Positions 34,302 through 48,800 of a stretch of 64,000 bases of DNA are shown piece after piece. The notes below the pieces were generated by a model, which was given only the letters and a program-made list of their open reading frames with translations, had not been told where the DNA came from and did no database searches. Made by a program: the position numbers and the translations under genes. The stretch comes from Siphonodentalium dalli (Eukaryota > Mollusca > Scaphopoda > Gadilida > Siphonodentaliidae): assembly GCA_032622095.1 (NCBI GenBank), contig CP136064.1, positions 186,480,209 through 186,544,208 of the forward strand, written 5' to 3'. Within the stretch, counting starts at the first letter, position 1. Each line of letters opens with the position of its first letter.

Positions 34302-36837
34302 CTGAAAGAGAAACAGAACATTTACTGATTAACCCTTTACCCAACAAAACGGCAAAAAACGCCCAAATAAAGCTTCAACAGCCTAAAATATCTTCTGTCT
34401 GTCTCAATAAAACCATACAAATATTAATATCATTGGAACCGGTTCATTGACCACATTGTGATGGTTACAGTTATGCCCTGTGCCAATGCATTCTCTTATA
34501 TATGCGAGTCGACCATATGTCGCCTCGCATATATAAGAGAATGCATTGGCCTAAAAAAAAAATTTAACACTTTTTACCATTTTTTCTTACATTCTTTAAC
34601 AATTTTATTATTTTTTCTTACATTTTTTAACAATTTTTATAATATTTTTCTACATTCTTTGACAATTTTATCATTTTTAATATGTGTTAAGCCAATGCAT
34701 TCTCTTATATATGCGAGGCGACCTATGGTCGACTCGCATATATAAGAGAATGCATTGGCACAGGGCCGTTCTGTTGGGTAAAGGGTTAAGGGTCAGGGGA
34801 CCTCAACTAGTATCAAACTGGAAAACAGTTTCTGTCCATCTAAAATTTGCAATTAATTGCACACACGTTGACCCATCTGTAAAAGATGCAGAAAATAATA
34901 TTGTAGATGGGAATTTATAACAAAACAAGCAATTTACCTGAAAATTGGATTGCAAAATTTCTTGTATCCTGATTCACTGTAAACATGTGCTCGGACTAAA
35001 TTTTCAAATAATTATCAAATTTGCTATTCTTCCACTAAAATTATTACTCAGTTAGCAAATAAAAGTAATGATAAGGTAAGTGAATCCTAAACAATATTTT
35101 TGCTTCTATAAAAAATGCATATTTTGCAGCAAATAATTTCTCAAGTTGCCTGTTATCATGGTAAACAGGTGGTTCTTGTCATGTCAAGTGAGGTCCCCTG
35201 ATCCTTAAGTTGTATGTCAGTGTAAATAGCACATTTTGTCCTTTTTTTGTAACAGACATGGTTAATTTGAACCTTCAAGAAAAGAGCGATGAAACGAACT
35301 ATGCCGTTATACGAGCTTGATTTACTCTGACAAAACTTGCCGAAGACATAAATTTGCCAGCTGGTTAAGAGAAATAAACGCACTTTATTGTTGCCGTATC
35401 TGCTAACGTACATGCTAACAGCCAGTTCAGTAATATCCATCTGTGTATATAAGCATATATATTATTGACTAATGTATGTTATATAGAGGATCTCCAACGA
35501 GTTGTGTTGGGATATTAGATTCTATGAAACAAGTTTGATAAATTTGATTCACAACGAGTCGTAGGCAAGTTGTGAACCAAAGTGATCAAACGAGTTTCAT
35601 AAAATCTTAAATCCCAACATAATGAGTTGAAGATCTTGTATATCGCATGAAAAAAACTAGAGCTTTATACCTTTTAACAAAACAAAATACTTAAAGGTAC
35701 TCAACCCGATAAAACTCCTCTCAATTACTATTTCAATGGCTTCGGGGGTCAAAAATATTTGATTCGAGTCGAGGAAGTCACCCATCAAAGCTCAGATTTG
35801 TTAGATATCGATTTTAGAAATCTATTATTTTTCATTATCGGGAATACTATCTGGCCCAGAACTCAGTCAAAATTGCGTTAAAATTACCACTTGATTTTAG
35901 AGTTATCCATCCTTGTCTGTTTGAATAGATTTGGAGAACACATCCAGAGCAGATTACGGCAGTTAGCAGTACTCATCTCGAGTTTATAACAAATTTCAAA
36001 AATCAATATCTAATAACTCTGAGCTTTGTTTGATGGGTTCCTCGACTCGAATCAAATATTTTGTACCCCCAAAGCCAAAGAAATAGTAATATAGGACCCT
36101 CCGATCGAATTGTTGTTGTTGGAATCTGTTGAGATGGGGACCCTCTTTACGGGTTGAGTACCTTTAAAAGAAGCTTAAAAATGCATACATTTTATAGCGT
36201 TGGTTGAAACGCTTCACAACAGTAAACGATAGTATTGCGCGCTCAGGATTGCGACGAACAATATAGTCCTCCAATTTGCCTCTTTGTTTTGTGTCTATTT
36301 TCATTAGTGCAACGACGTTGGACAAGAATTTAACTTTAATGAACAAATCAATCATTTTGCATTGTGTGGTTTTTTGTGTCATGCGCGGCATTTCAAAATA
36401 GTATTAATCCGCCTAATCAATGTAAAGTAATTATATTGGCGCGCTCGGGGGATTTGGCATCTATTGGACTCGGCAGAGCCTCGCCCAATAGATGCTCAAA
36501 TCCCCCTCACGGACATAAACATTTTAAGCGACGACATTAGCTACAAATTTTATTTATCCATCGCACAAAACTTGCCCTTTGTGAGGTAAATCTTGTCATT
36601 TTCCTCAGTTTTACATTCGTTACTTCGATGACGCCATTACATTTATTAGGTCAAGCAAACCAATTAGCATTCATGACGTGGGAAAACCGGAGTGCAGCTT
36701 AGAGCGAAATAGTTCGTTGGCATTTTTACATTTAGTATAAGCAGACCTTGTTCTGGTGATTTATAGATGTTTTAGAGCTAAAACATATATCATTTTACGA
36801 ATTATTTTAGTGAATTATCTATATCTATATTTGCGAC

Positions 36838-36868
<31 letters not shown>

Positions 36869-39800
36869 GTTCTATAGAAATTCACAGGGGACCATCTAGA
36901 TGATGCCAAAGGGGTCTACTAGGAGTAGCTTTTTACGAGAAAGATAATGGTCGGGGTTAGAATTTTCTAAAGTTACGCCGTTGTTGTTAGGGACAGATAA
37001 GGGGGGAGGGGCAGAAAAAAAATTGTTGCCGATTGCCACCAAACTTATATATAATAATCCTCGTGATATGAGGAATCTAATGGTGTGGTTTAAATATGGC
37101 AAAAGTCGCGCCGTTCGCGTCAGGGGTGCCCGGAAAGGGGAGGGGCAGATTTTTTTTCCTGTCGCCGATTTCCACCAAACTTATATATAATCATCCCCAT
37201 GATATGAAAAAACCAATGGTGTGGTTTAAAAGTGGCGTCGTTCGAGTGAGGGATGCACGGAAGGGGAGAGGGGCACCAAAATTGAAAAACAAATATTAGC
37301 GCCGATCTCCACCAAATTGATATATATTCTTCTTGGTGATATAAGGAATCTGATTGCGCGATTTAACAACGCCAAACCCATGATATGAAAAAACCAACGG
37401 TGTGGTTTATAAGTGGCGTCGTTCGAGTCAGGGATGCACGGAAGGGGAGAGGGGCACCAAAATTGAAAAACTAATTTTAGCGCCGATCTCCACCAAATTT
37501 ATATATATTCTTCTCCATTATACAAGGAATCAAATTGTGCGCTTTAACAACGCCAAATTTTTGTCTTTTGGTTGAGAGATTGGGAGGGGGTGGGCACTAA
37601 ATTTGATCATAATTGGTTTAGTCGCCGATTGCCACCACTCTTATACAAAATCATCCCCATGGTATGAGGAGTCTAATGGTGTTGCTTATATCTGTCAAAT
37701 GTGGCCTCATTCGAGTCAGAGTTGCATTGAAAGGGACAGGGGTACCAAAATTGATGCACACTTTTTTTGCGCCAATTTCCACCAAATTGATACACGTTCT
37801 TATCCAAGATACCAGGAATCTAATTGTGTGATTTAAAGACGCCATAGTGGTGCTGTTGGTTTGAGAGATGGGGGTGTGGATTGACACCAAATTTGCTAAA
37901 AAAAATTGTTTAGTCGCCGATTATCACCAAACTTATAAACAATCATCTCCATGATATCAGGAGTATAATCCTGTGGTTTAAGGATGTCATAAGTTGGGAC
38001 ATTCGAGTCAGTGGTGTATAGAGATGAGAGGGACACAACAAATTATATCTATATGTTAAGTGCCGATTTCCACCAGATTGATACATATTCTTCTCTGTGA
38101 TATAAGGAATCTTATCGTGTCGTTTAGATACACGAAATTTGTGTTCTATGCCTATGGGTGAGATATATGGGGACCTTAAATTTGATACGAATTTGTATAT
38201 ATGCATCTCTAATCTCTAATGAGTCTTAGTGTGTGCAGCTTGAGACTAAAATAGGGACGGGAGGGTCACCAAGACTGATACAGAATATTTTTAGTACTAA
38301 TTACCATCAAATTCAGACACGTTCTTCTCGATCTTCTCGATTTTCACCAAACGAATACATAATCACCTTCGCAATATGGCGTTGTTCGACAATCAACAAT
38401 TGATTTTATAAACTATTTTTAGCCCAGATTTCCACCAAATTGATATATTATTGTTCTCTATGATACGAGGAATATCATCGTGTGATTTAAAGACGTCAAA
38501 TTACTCTTACTATTCTCAGAATTTGTTTAGTTGCTAATTACCACCAAACATATATATAATCATTGCCAGTATATCATGCATCCATGAGTCTAATGGGAGT
38601 GGTTTAAATATGTCAAAAGAGGCAAACGCTGGTACAAATTTATTTGGCACCAATTTACACCGAATTCATACACGTTTTTCTCTAATGATATACCATGAAT
38701 TAAATCACATTTGGTGTCGTTTGCGTCGCGGATGGCGAGCGGATATACACTACCATTGATAAAATTGCTGTTCGCCTTTATCCACATATAAGTTATATAC
38801 AGTCACCCAGGCCATCTCCATATCATTTTAAGTAGGTTTGGACGTTCACATTTCACAATCCCGACATATGGTGACCCACTTAAGTCACTTGAACAATTAT
38901 ATCTTCTTAACTGTCATATGTATATGGGAATAGCAATCAGGGCATTCACAAAATGAGCTAGCAAAAAGAGATACATAGAACAAGCATTAAACGTATATTT
39001 ATCATTCTATTGAAGAGATACATATATTCGTGCAAACTGAGAGACCCCGAACCGTCAGAGGATTGCATATATATTATAACAAAATTGAGTCTGTTCCATT
39101 CAATACAGTTTCCACAAAAAAGTTACAATTTGTCAAGAGATATCGAAGGCCTGTTCAAAAATAATGGTCACAGTGTGCAGTCAAATATAGTTTATTCTGA
39201 TATACAAGAAAATGCAGTTAGTAGCATAAGACTTTTTCAGGATCCTCCCAATACTGCATATCTGACAAGGGTTTTATAACAGACTCCTCGACTGACATAA
39301 ACAACTCAAAACCTCGCTCTGTTCCTGGCACATGTAGCTAATATTTATGCGCATCAACATTTCGTTTAAACTGAGAATAGTTAGCCAATATATAGCACCA
39401 TGAACAGAGGAGCACCTGGAAATTTCTTTGAAACATATGTATCTTCATGGAGATAACAAGGTGTCCTCGAAAACTTAGTCCAACCCACTAAATTGATTGA
39501 CACATCTCAATATTTAAAACCCAATTATCATCTTTTATCGAATTAATGTGTTTATGATGTTCATGTATCATATTATAACGTCTAATGTATACGCAGTTGT
39601 AAATAAATACATACTTCATTATTGTTGGAACGGATTAATCGCGACAAACAGAATGACAATTGACAAGGTGAGCCACTACTTATATCCCATGACTGTAATA
39701 ATCATGTTTTATGATGCTATTTGAATATACAAATTATGAGAAAAAGTATTACACTTTTAAGCAAGAGCATTCTCTATCCCCAACAAATATCCACAGCATA

Positions 39801-42800
39801 CAGAGGGTTTCTCATCGCATTAACCTGGGCAACGCCGGGTAACCCTGCTAGTACACGATAAAAACGTTCTGAAATCACAATGACGTCATTAAGGCCGGTT
39901 GACGTCCCTAGTTACCTGCGCAATTTGCATATCAAATTACGTCATAAAAGTAGTACTAACCTAATAAAGCTACGTTGACCTAATAAACCTACATTGACGT
40001 AATAAACGTAACGTTTATTAGGCAGGCTTTATGTAGTCAATAGACGTAGTGAGCGGTGGATAAATTCATATATGCACTATGTCATATACCATGTGTTATT
40101 AATTAGATATAACATGTATGTCCCGAACGGCCTGTCATCGAATTATGTGAATATCGCTTCAATTTTCCATTGAACCGATTAGTATCGGTTTACGACATCG
40201 CCAATCCGAGTAATACCATTGTACGACATCACAAATCCGACTAATATTGTTTACGACATGCCGCAATCTACTTCACAACTTCATATCGATTTTTGTACTG
40301 TCACTCATTTGAAAGAGATATCAATCACTAAGAGGCTATCTAATTAATAAATATGATATTATACAGTTATCGCATTGTTTCGAGGTTGACACGATGTATT
40401 GTCAACCCGATGAAGTCAATATTCACCAAGGCCGTAGGTGAACATCGTTAGATATCTCGATTTTTTCGTTACGTTTTAACATAGGAATTGGTGAAAGAAA
40501 CTTATGATCATATAATAATATATGATATTACTTGGTGGGTTTGATGGTAGGCCTGATATCAGCCATCGGTAACCTCGTATCAGCATTCGGTCTCAGACTT
40601 CGGTTATCAGGTTCCCTCGGGCTGATATATGGCCGAATATCAAACAAAGCAAGTAATATCCTCTAAGTATTGGTGTGGTGCATGGTACATGCACAGAACG
40701 ACACGATGTGTAAATGGCAAACCCATTTACACATCGTCTCGTTCTGTGTTTATTACACGCTTCGCGTCCTAGAATCCGTGCATTAAAAATACAGACTTAG
40801 AAGGTTTATTTAGGCACATAGAGCACGGGGGGGGGGTCGGAAAAAAAATTCAGGCACGTATGGCATTTTTTCCCTTTCGATCATTTATTGTACCCACCCA
40901 CCCCCACCGCCAAATTTTTTTCCGTTATCGGCAGTTTTTTTTTTTTCGACCATTTTTTTACACCCACCCCTTTTAACACTAAAACAGAGATTTGCGAGAA
41001 TTCACTGTAAACAGCTGTCAGGGACATTCAGGTCCCAATTCATATCATAACAATATATATATATATATTTATATATATTGATGTAAGACATGTAAGTTTA
41101 CAAAAAGATTTAACTTAAGTTTAACAGTTGGAATATTACTGTAAAGTATGTGTGGCTTTATCTAGCTTTCATCTGTGAAAACTTCAAATAGTTAACCCTT
41201 CAGACTTCAGTATTTCAAACAACTTCAAGTGAAATTACACAATACAGTAGAGGAACAGTGACAATTTGATCAAGTAAACCTGGTTACCATGTGGGATCTC
41301 ATAATACCAAATGAATAATTAACATAGATATTAGTACTACTAGTAATTACTACATGTAACTTAATAGACATTATTTCTGTACTACTAGTATATTATGAAT
41401 GTGTCTCTCACTTGAATTTTAGAAAATAGCCTATTATATGAATTACAGTGATAATGGTCTCATTTCAAGCAGGATAAGCATAATCCATTGGACAAAAAGA
41501 TATCTGACAATAACTTATAAGCATTTCCAATCCATACATATATAAAAAAAATTCCCAAGTTATTCTTCAGAAACTTGATCAAAGTGAACACTCAGGAAAA
41601 TTCAAAATACTGACTCCAAGAGCTCTAGATTAGCTCTCAAAATCCAGGGGGAGACCCCCCCCCCCCCCCCCCCCCCCACCATCAGCTCCCCAAAAATCGC
41701 TGGATACTTCACTGGCTGTATATGAATTTCTGTGCATACTATTTATCATGGATGTTAACTTGGACATGTAAATAGGAATGAGTCATTTTGAGGTCATTCG
41801 GCCAAAAAAACATGGCTGCCAGCAGCCATCTTGGATTTCAAAATTTGCAACAAAATACAACACGATAACTGCCTGCAGTCAGTTTACCAGTTAGAATTAT
41901 ATTATATCTCTCATCTCTCATTCAAAGTGGGTTTGAAGCCCAACTCATTGCCAAAACACTAAAAAAGCAAGCAGGAAATTTTTGTTTTAGTTGCAGAAAA
42001 AATTGCTTGTTGGTGGCTTTGACCACCCACCCACCCCGGCATACGTGCCGGAAAAAAAAAATCCCCCCCCCCCCTGCATAGAGGGTGTGTTTTGTCATGT
42101 GTGATGATGCTTTTATTTTATAGTTCCGGTTTCATGGTTGAGGCGAACGTCATGTACGTCATTTTACGCCAACGAGATGCGTTCCATACGTATTTGTAAA
42201 TATGGAACAGCAATAACACTGTACTTCTGGATACAAGCGTGTAATAAAATAAATGGACAATCTTTATTGTTTAATATGCTGAGGAAAAATCGCGAAATGC
42301 CAAGAACGTATGAATGTATGGGAACCCGACCGGAATTAAAGGGTACTGCATGTTGATAATATAATTTGGGGCTCAAAGCCACCATTTTTTGCCGCTTTAA
42401 TTACACCCTGGTCAGAAGCCGGGCTCCAAATAGGTCGGTAAATACTTTGAATACTCGCATACGAATTGTCTAACTTACGTCACAGAAAGTATCATGCAAG
42501 TCATAATTATAGGAAGATCGTGTCCATGCAGCATGGACCAATAAAGTGTGCTTCTTGTTAGTGTATTAATGATTATCTCAGAGTTCAAAGCAATATAAAC
42601 AATGTCGCGGTTATCCATGATGGTGAGGGAAAGATTTCCAGCTAGGCGGAGATATGAATACAATGCCACTGGGGACTTCGGAATAATTGATATGTCCATG
42701 CGCACAAAAAAGGAGATCACAACACAATAGGATGCGCGAGATGAAACGAAATTAAAGTCCACTATACCTCCACAATTGATGACCCCATCGCCATTCTTGT

Positions 42801-45800
42801 CAGCCATTTCAATAAACTCATCTAATTCGTCTTCAGTCATTGTTTGTCCGTATTTCTCCATCATAGCTCTCAGTTCTTCTTTATCGAGTGTTCCATTGTC
42901 ATCTTCATCGAATGCGGCGAACGCATCTCTGAGATTATTGAACTCTTCGTCTGGGTCTGTTTTTATCTTCTTATAGTGGGTGACAAATTCATCGAAATCT
43001 ATTTGTACATCACCTGAGTGTCCTTCACCTGAGAAAGAAACAGAGATGTTTCGCAAAAGAATGATTGCAACTTAACGATTAGAAATAGGTTCGATTCCCG
43101 TATTTAATCATGAGAAAGATGTCACTACCCCCATAACATCTGCAATTAATGAAATTTGCCTCTCGAATGCTTACCAGCATTCTATTTTGCTCATCTTTGT
43201 CAAAAATAGTTTAGACAATCTAACTGGCAAAATTGAGAGGTAAATCTCATCAATTGCAGATTTCGTGGAATTAGCGGCCTTTGAGGCCCAGTGAATCCCA
43301 CATGTTTAATTGTACTTGTGATTGTTTCTAACGTTTCTAATGGTAACAGCTAAAATGGAAGCTTACACACTACTCGTTTAAATGGGTATGCAAAGTATGC
43401 AGCGTAATAAAACGGATATACTCTCAGGTTGTATTATTTAAAACCCCATGGGGGGGTTGAAGCCTGAATTTATGCTCCATTTTGTAACACTCCGGTCCGG
43501 ATCCGGAGATTAACTTATAGGCTAACCCTTCCACGACTGGATATTCCTGAAATGTTGCGAAAACCCTGTGTCAATGCATTCTCTTATATATGCAAGTCTC
43601 CCATAGGGAGCATCGCATATATGAGAATACGTTGGACTAACATTAACAATATTTACCATCACCTTGTATGCCAGTGCATGCTATTATATGTGTGATGCTC
43701 CATATGGAAGACTCGCATGTCTACTAGAATGCACTGGCATATAATCTTTAATGCTGCGCCAGCGCTTCTTTTTTCAAAATGATCAAAGGAACAGCACCAT
43801 CTATACTGAGAAATATTGTACGCCCAGTTGATTCTTACAATACCGGTTATAATTTTCATTTCGAGCACATACGGTTGCCACCCGATATCACATACAACTA
43901 TTACATGAATTCATTTTGCCATCTACTATATCAGTCAGTAGAACTCTCTACCTGACACCATATATACGCAATTGTAATACATCTGATAATTTCAAAAAAA
44001 ATCGCTAAACGCAATTACACGGCTCGTCCCAATTTAGTATTACCGCAGTAAGTGTCGCAGATCACAAGTACTCCATACACGCTCAAGATTGAAATGCAGT
44101 AGTTTGAACTATGATCTATTGAGTAATCACATTAAAACGTCCCCTCTCTGCCATTGTGGCAAAATAGAAACAGCACATAATTACTTATTGGAATCTTCTG
44201 AATACAATGGTCACATTTCAAATATTATTACCAAAACACACAAGAGTGGTGGTGCACATATTTCCCATCAAAGTGTTTTAAAAGGTGAACAAAGCAGTAA
44301 TGTTCTAAAAATTAGCCACACTTTCTGCCCCGCCTCATAGAAAATAAAATGGAGAGAAAAATATTTCCTAGTGACAGAAGATCCGGTCTACTGTTCTCTG
44401 GCTCATTTTAATATATTATACCCCCCCCCCACACCTCCGGACCAGCGACATTGAGCTAACTTGCACCTGGTTAAGTGGATTTGTATAACAAAACGCATAC
44501 CTATGTTCGTATAATATTAGGTTCTTAATGTTGTTTTCGTGTCGTTTAAATTATGGTTTGATCATGAGTAAGAAATAAATTAATTGTGAGCCCAGAAAAT
44601 GAGGATTTGCTCCAAGCTTTTTCATGCCAAAATATATTTGGCCAAAGTTTTCTTAATTTGGCCAAAACAAATTATATTTGGCCAAAATATTTTTTGACCC
44701 AGCGTGAACAGTGCCCCCTCACACCCCCCCCCCCAACACCACCTTTAATAGAATTGTACTTGGTTTCATAAAAAAAATTGCCTGAAGCCCTGAATACATC
44801 ATTAATTGGGACTGGAGTCGTGTACACTTTGGTGGAAAATTGGATATATATATCAGTAGTGGTGATCTACTTATTTATTGATTTGCCTTCAGGTAAAGTG
44901 TGTCTTGTTGTGTGAAGCATTTTAATCATTCTGTCTGGACATTATTAGAAGGATAGCTATCTGCTTCCTGCCATTTGAAAATTCCGGTTTTATGTCGTCA
45001 TCTGTCCGGGATCATTACATCCGAGACGTCTGATTTTAAAAATCCAAATTAAAGTGCTGTCAAACTCGACCAGCGTGTTAATGTTGTTGTATATGGAAAG
45101 AGCAATATACAACAAAGATGTACAACGAGGTACTATATAAATATATTTACACTGACCCATATATGGGTTGCCTTATCTTATTGAGGAATGTGAATGTCTG
45201 TTTACGTGTGCTCGGAGACACAGCGGATTATTTCAAGTTTGACAAAAGGTGAGTGTCTTCACATGTATACATGATTTTCAATACATGTAGCAAGCTAGCT
45301 CAAGAGAAGGCTGCTAATTATTTGAACAAAATGTCATCCGCTCCACCATGTGAGTTGACGTGCAAACTAATTATTGCGAACGGTCTGGCGACTGAATGCT
45401 TTAATTATCAACGCTGCAAATTAATGCAGAACATGGATATATACATATATACAATGGGGTCAATTACATCGTCATCGTCCTCATCCTAACCATCTTCAAC
45501 ATCCTCATCGTCATCATCGTCGTCGTCGACATCATCATCATCATCATTATCATCATCGTCATCATCATTATTCATAAGCATCATTATGATCATCATCATC
45601 ATCGTCATCATCATCACCATCATCAACAACAACACCATCCTCATCATCATCTTCATCATCATCGTCATCATCAATACAGTCGTCATCTTCATTTTCATCG
45701 TCATCGGCCGTATCGTCACAATCGTCAACATTTTTGTCACCGTCTTTATACATCTTCGTCATCATCCATCGTCATCATTATCCATCATCAGCTTCGTCGA

Positions 45801-48800
45801 CGTTGTTGTCGTCGTCGTCATTGTCGTCGCTGTCGGAGTTTGTGTTGACAGCGGACAAAATTTACAGGATATGATTGTATAAGTCCCGTGTAAATCGCCC
45901 TCAAATACACGATATATACATCGATTACATACCAGTGTGTATCCACCCTAAGGTGACATTATGTATTTAAATGCATGGCATTCTGAAAACTACGGTGACT
46001 TTACTTTCAATGGAAATAGATCTTGTCCTAAAATATTCAATGTCAGTGTGATTTGCATATCAGCTATCACATTTATTTGTTTGTATCGAAACCGGAAGCT
46101 TCTTATCCGGACACCGGTCACTTATTGTATACAATTGGCTGCGGACACACGTATCACAGTAGCGATGCCATAGTAGGTGTGACAATTAATTATGGTGCAA
46201 TTTTGGTGACAATTGGTCGTCATATTTCTGTGCCATAGCGAGCAATGTCGCCAGTCGCACATTCACACAATGAGTCTCTTCCAAGCTCTATCAGCGTCGA
46301 GATCGACATCTTAATGATTTATCTAACCGAATGTCTTGTCGCTGTTGATCTTTACTCAAAACGCAATGTTATGTTTTAATGCTAACACACAAGTCCACGT
46401 AATAACTTAATAAATACCTCGTTTCTGTCAACAGTCATGATTGTTCTTACTAAGAACAAATCACCAGTGTAATTTCTCAGCATATATAAAAGTGGGTCAA
46501 ACATTGCGATCAGTTATAAGTGTTATGTCGCTTTGTTTATTCCATATACTTTCTCTTATCTGCATCTCTTCCAACAATTCCGATACAGCTTCATCTGTCC
46601 ACATGATGTTAGCCTAATTATGCGTAGAATTTAACGTCGCAAAATAAAACACGCAATTGGGGAACTGACTTAATACGCGTGAAAATAATATATGTAGATA
46701 AACATGTATTCAGATCATATCAATAAAACATGCCACTTGCATGATATGTGAGTGAATGGGTTCAAAAACAATTCTGGACGATGGATCGTGCAATGTTTCT
46801 GATGGTAGAGAAAACAATGTGGCTAAACGTAATGAGTAGAGATCAGCCTTGGTGAAACGCAATGGGTTGATTGGTCAGTCGACTCACTGTGTGAATATGC
46901 GGCGGGCGACATGACTTCCTATGTCATATAAATTATGTTGGCCAATTGTCACCAAACTCCACCATAATTAATTGTCACACCTACTATGCCATCGCTACTG
47001 TGGTACGTGTGTCCGCAGCCAATGCATATGATATAAGGATTAACTGTCATGTGGACTGTTTTTATGGAGATGTAACCGTGAGGTAAGTGGTCATAACTTG
47101 TGTAAACCATGTAACCGTGAGGTGAGTGGGTTTTACATACAAGTTATGACCACTTACCTCACGGTCACATCTCCAAAAAAACAGTCCACTTGACAGTTAA
47201 TCCTTATATTTATATACATTTAGCGAAAAAGCCACTTTTGTAAATGTATTTAAATCGAAAAGTGTATCGTGACAAAACCAGCCCAAAATATCCCATAGCA
47301 CCCTTGGCAAAAGTTAACAGGAACAATTTCTCTTTATATTGAAACCCGATGATTTATTAAGTCGATCCTGAGCGAGTCCAAATGCGCCCAAAACATTACG
47401 CGTTCGTCTTTCCAAACCCAATGACGTGTCGATGTTGTTATGATGATGCAGTTATTAGCTGTTGCGCATTCACCGAGAAATAATTGCAACTAACCACATG
47501 GGCGCCGACCAATCGGAATGCTGGATTTAGTGATGATCACACTAAGTATGTAAATATATAATACTCACCATCGGTATCCAATTCGTTCAGTATCTCTCTT
47601 ATCTCCTCGTCTGTTGGGTTAGTATTGGCACACTGTAAAGCTTTGCCCAACTCATTGCAGTCCAAGTAACCACTGGCATCTGAGTCGAATTCATCGAATG
47701 CGCCGCGTACCTCTGAAGTGATATTAAAGGCCCACTTAATTTTCGAGTCACCGTTATTTTTTATAGTTCCTTGATATACGGTTTTAATAACAATCTATGC
47801 CATAAAATATAATTAAAATACTATAATTAATCACCATTTGGAATGTCTGTTTCTCGTATAAGGTGCCCATAGAGTAATAGAAAATAGCTGAAATAATACA
47901 ATAAGTCCCCCCCCCCCCCCACCCCCTTTGACTCTCAGAATGCAAGAGAATTTAAACAAAAATTGTATATTCAATGGAAGATGAATAACTCTATATCTAA
48001 ATATATAGAGTTATTCTCCTTACATTGAAAATAATTGACTGTGATAAACATGACCACATAACAGACTCCAGTTTCTCAATAAAAACAACATGTTCACAGT
48101 TTATTACATCGAATAAGTATAACATACAATGTTTTGGAGCTTACTATTTCAAAGGGTATATAATATGGCATATATTTTACATAATGTGAATTGGGGGTTC
48201 GAAAATTAAGTGGGCCTTTAAGTCTATATTGTGATTTTATGAATACGTTGAAAGGGACTTGCTAGAGGGTGAATGTGCAAAAAATATATTTCAGTAAATA
48301 ACGTCACCACTTAAAGGCACGGGCGGCGTTCGTTGCAGAAATATTCATATTTGTTCAAATCGCCATCAACGGAAGCAATATTAAAATATATATAGTTTTG
48401 TTCATATACCAGACATAATCAGCGCGTAAATAGTATATTGTCGTCAAGACGTACGATGGTGTACATAAACAAGAACCTGCTCGTGTTACAGAAGTTTTGC
48501 TTATGTCTACATAACACAGCCCAATTCTATTCGCTAATCACACACAAATGATATAAACGCTCTTTATTATTTCCATATCTGGAAAACAGTAACAAATAAC
48601 GCTCTTTATGTTTACCATATCCGGATCTAAACAAAGGCCAGATTCTGTAACGTTGTTTTGCTTTTGTTTACATAACAAAGGAAAAACATTTGACAATAAC
48701 ATACTGTTTATGCCATATTTCTGATTGGTATAAGAACAAAGTCTGTCTATATTTTACTATTATTTCTGTTTATGGCAGTTATTGACGGAGCTGAATATTT

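Larger units (their letters stand above)
34329..34789. mobile_element. TTAA MITE, family 3, with two copies of the palindrome
   Basis: TTAA at both ends; terminal repeats CCCTTTACCCAACA and TGTTGGGTAAAGGG. It carries the 69-bp palindrome twice, at 34482-34550 and 34691-34759, with the centre in opposite orientations. Between them lie AT-rich repeats of TTTTTAACAATTTT type. Confidence 0.85.
34302..42767 (-). other. Gene A intron 4
   Basis: An 8.5-kb intron filled with repeats: two abutting TTAA MITEs (34329-35208), a hairpin (35478-35645), a third TTAA element (35691-36167), a long degenerate tandem array (36838-38870), hairpins at 36452-36512 and 40380-40750, and a dispersed repeat (40827-42075). 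Bases 42280-42767 align with gene B intron 4 next to exon 4. Confidence 0.65.
43014..47568 (-). other. Gene A intron 3
   Basis: A 4.6-kb intron. Bases 43138-43262 form an inverted pair around GCAATTAATGAAATTTGCC. Diverged palindromes lie at 43569-43740, a LINE fragment at 43755-44340, conserved blocks at 45181-45440 and 45891-46133, a microsatellite at 45470-45835, a TIR element at 46134-47023 and a hairpin repeat at 47031-47558. Bases 44341-45180 show nothing but a C run and a TTTGGCCAAA-rich stretch. Confidence 0.6.

Noticed and set aside
42475-42767. Read-through C-terminal extension of gene A exon 4
   Set aside because: The open frame continues past the donor, but the paralogue does not conserve it, and the conserved donor plus exon 5 give a proper EF4 end.
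45486-45882. Open frames rich in Asp or Ile/Val
   Set aside because: They are translations of the ATC triplet microsatellite.
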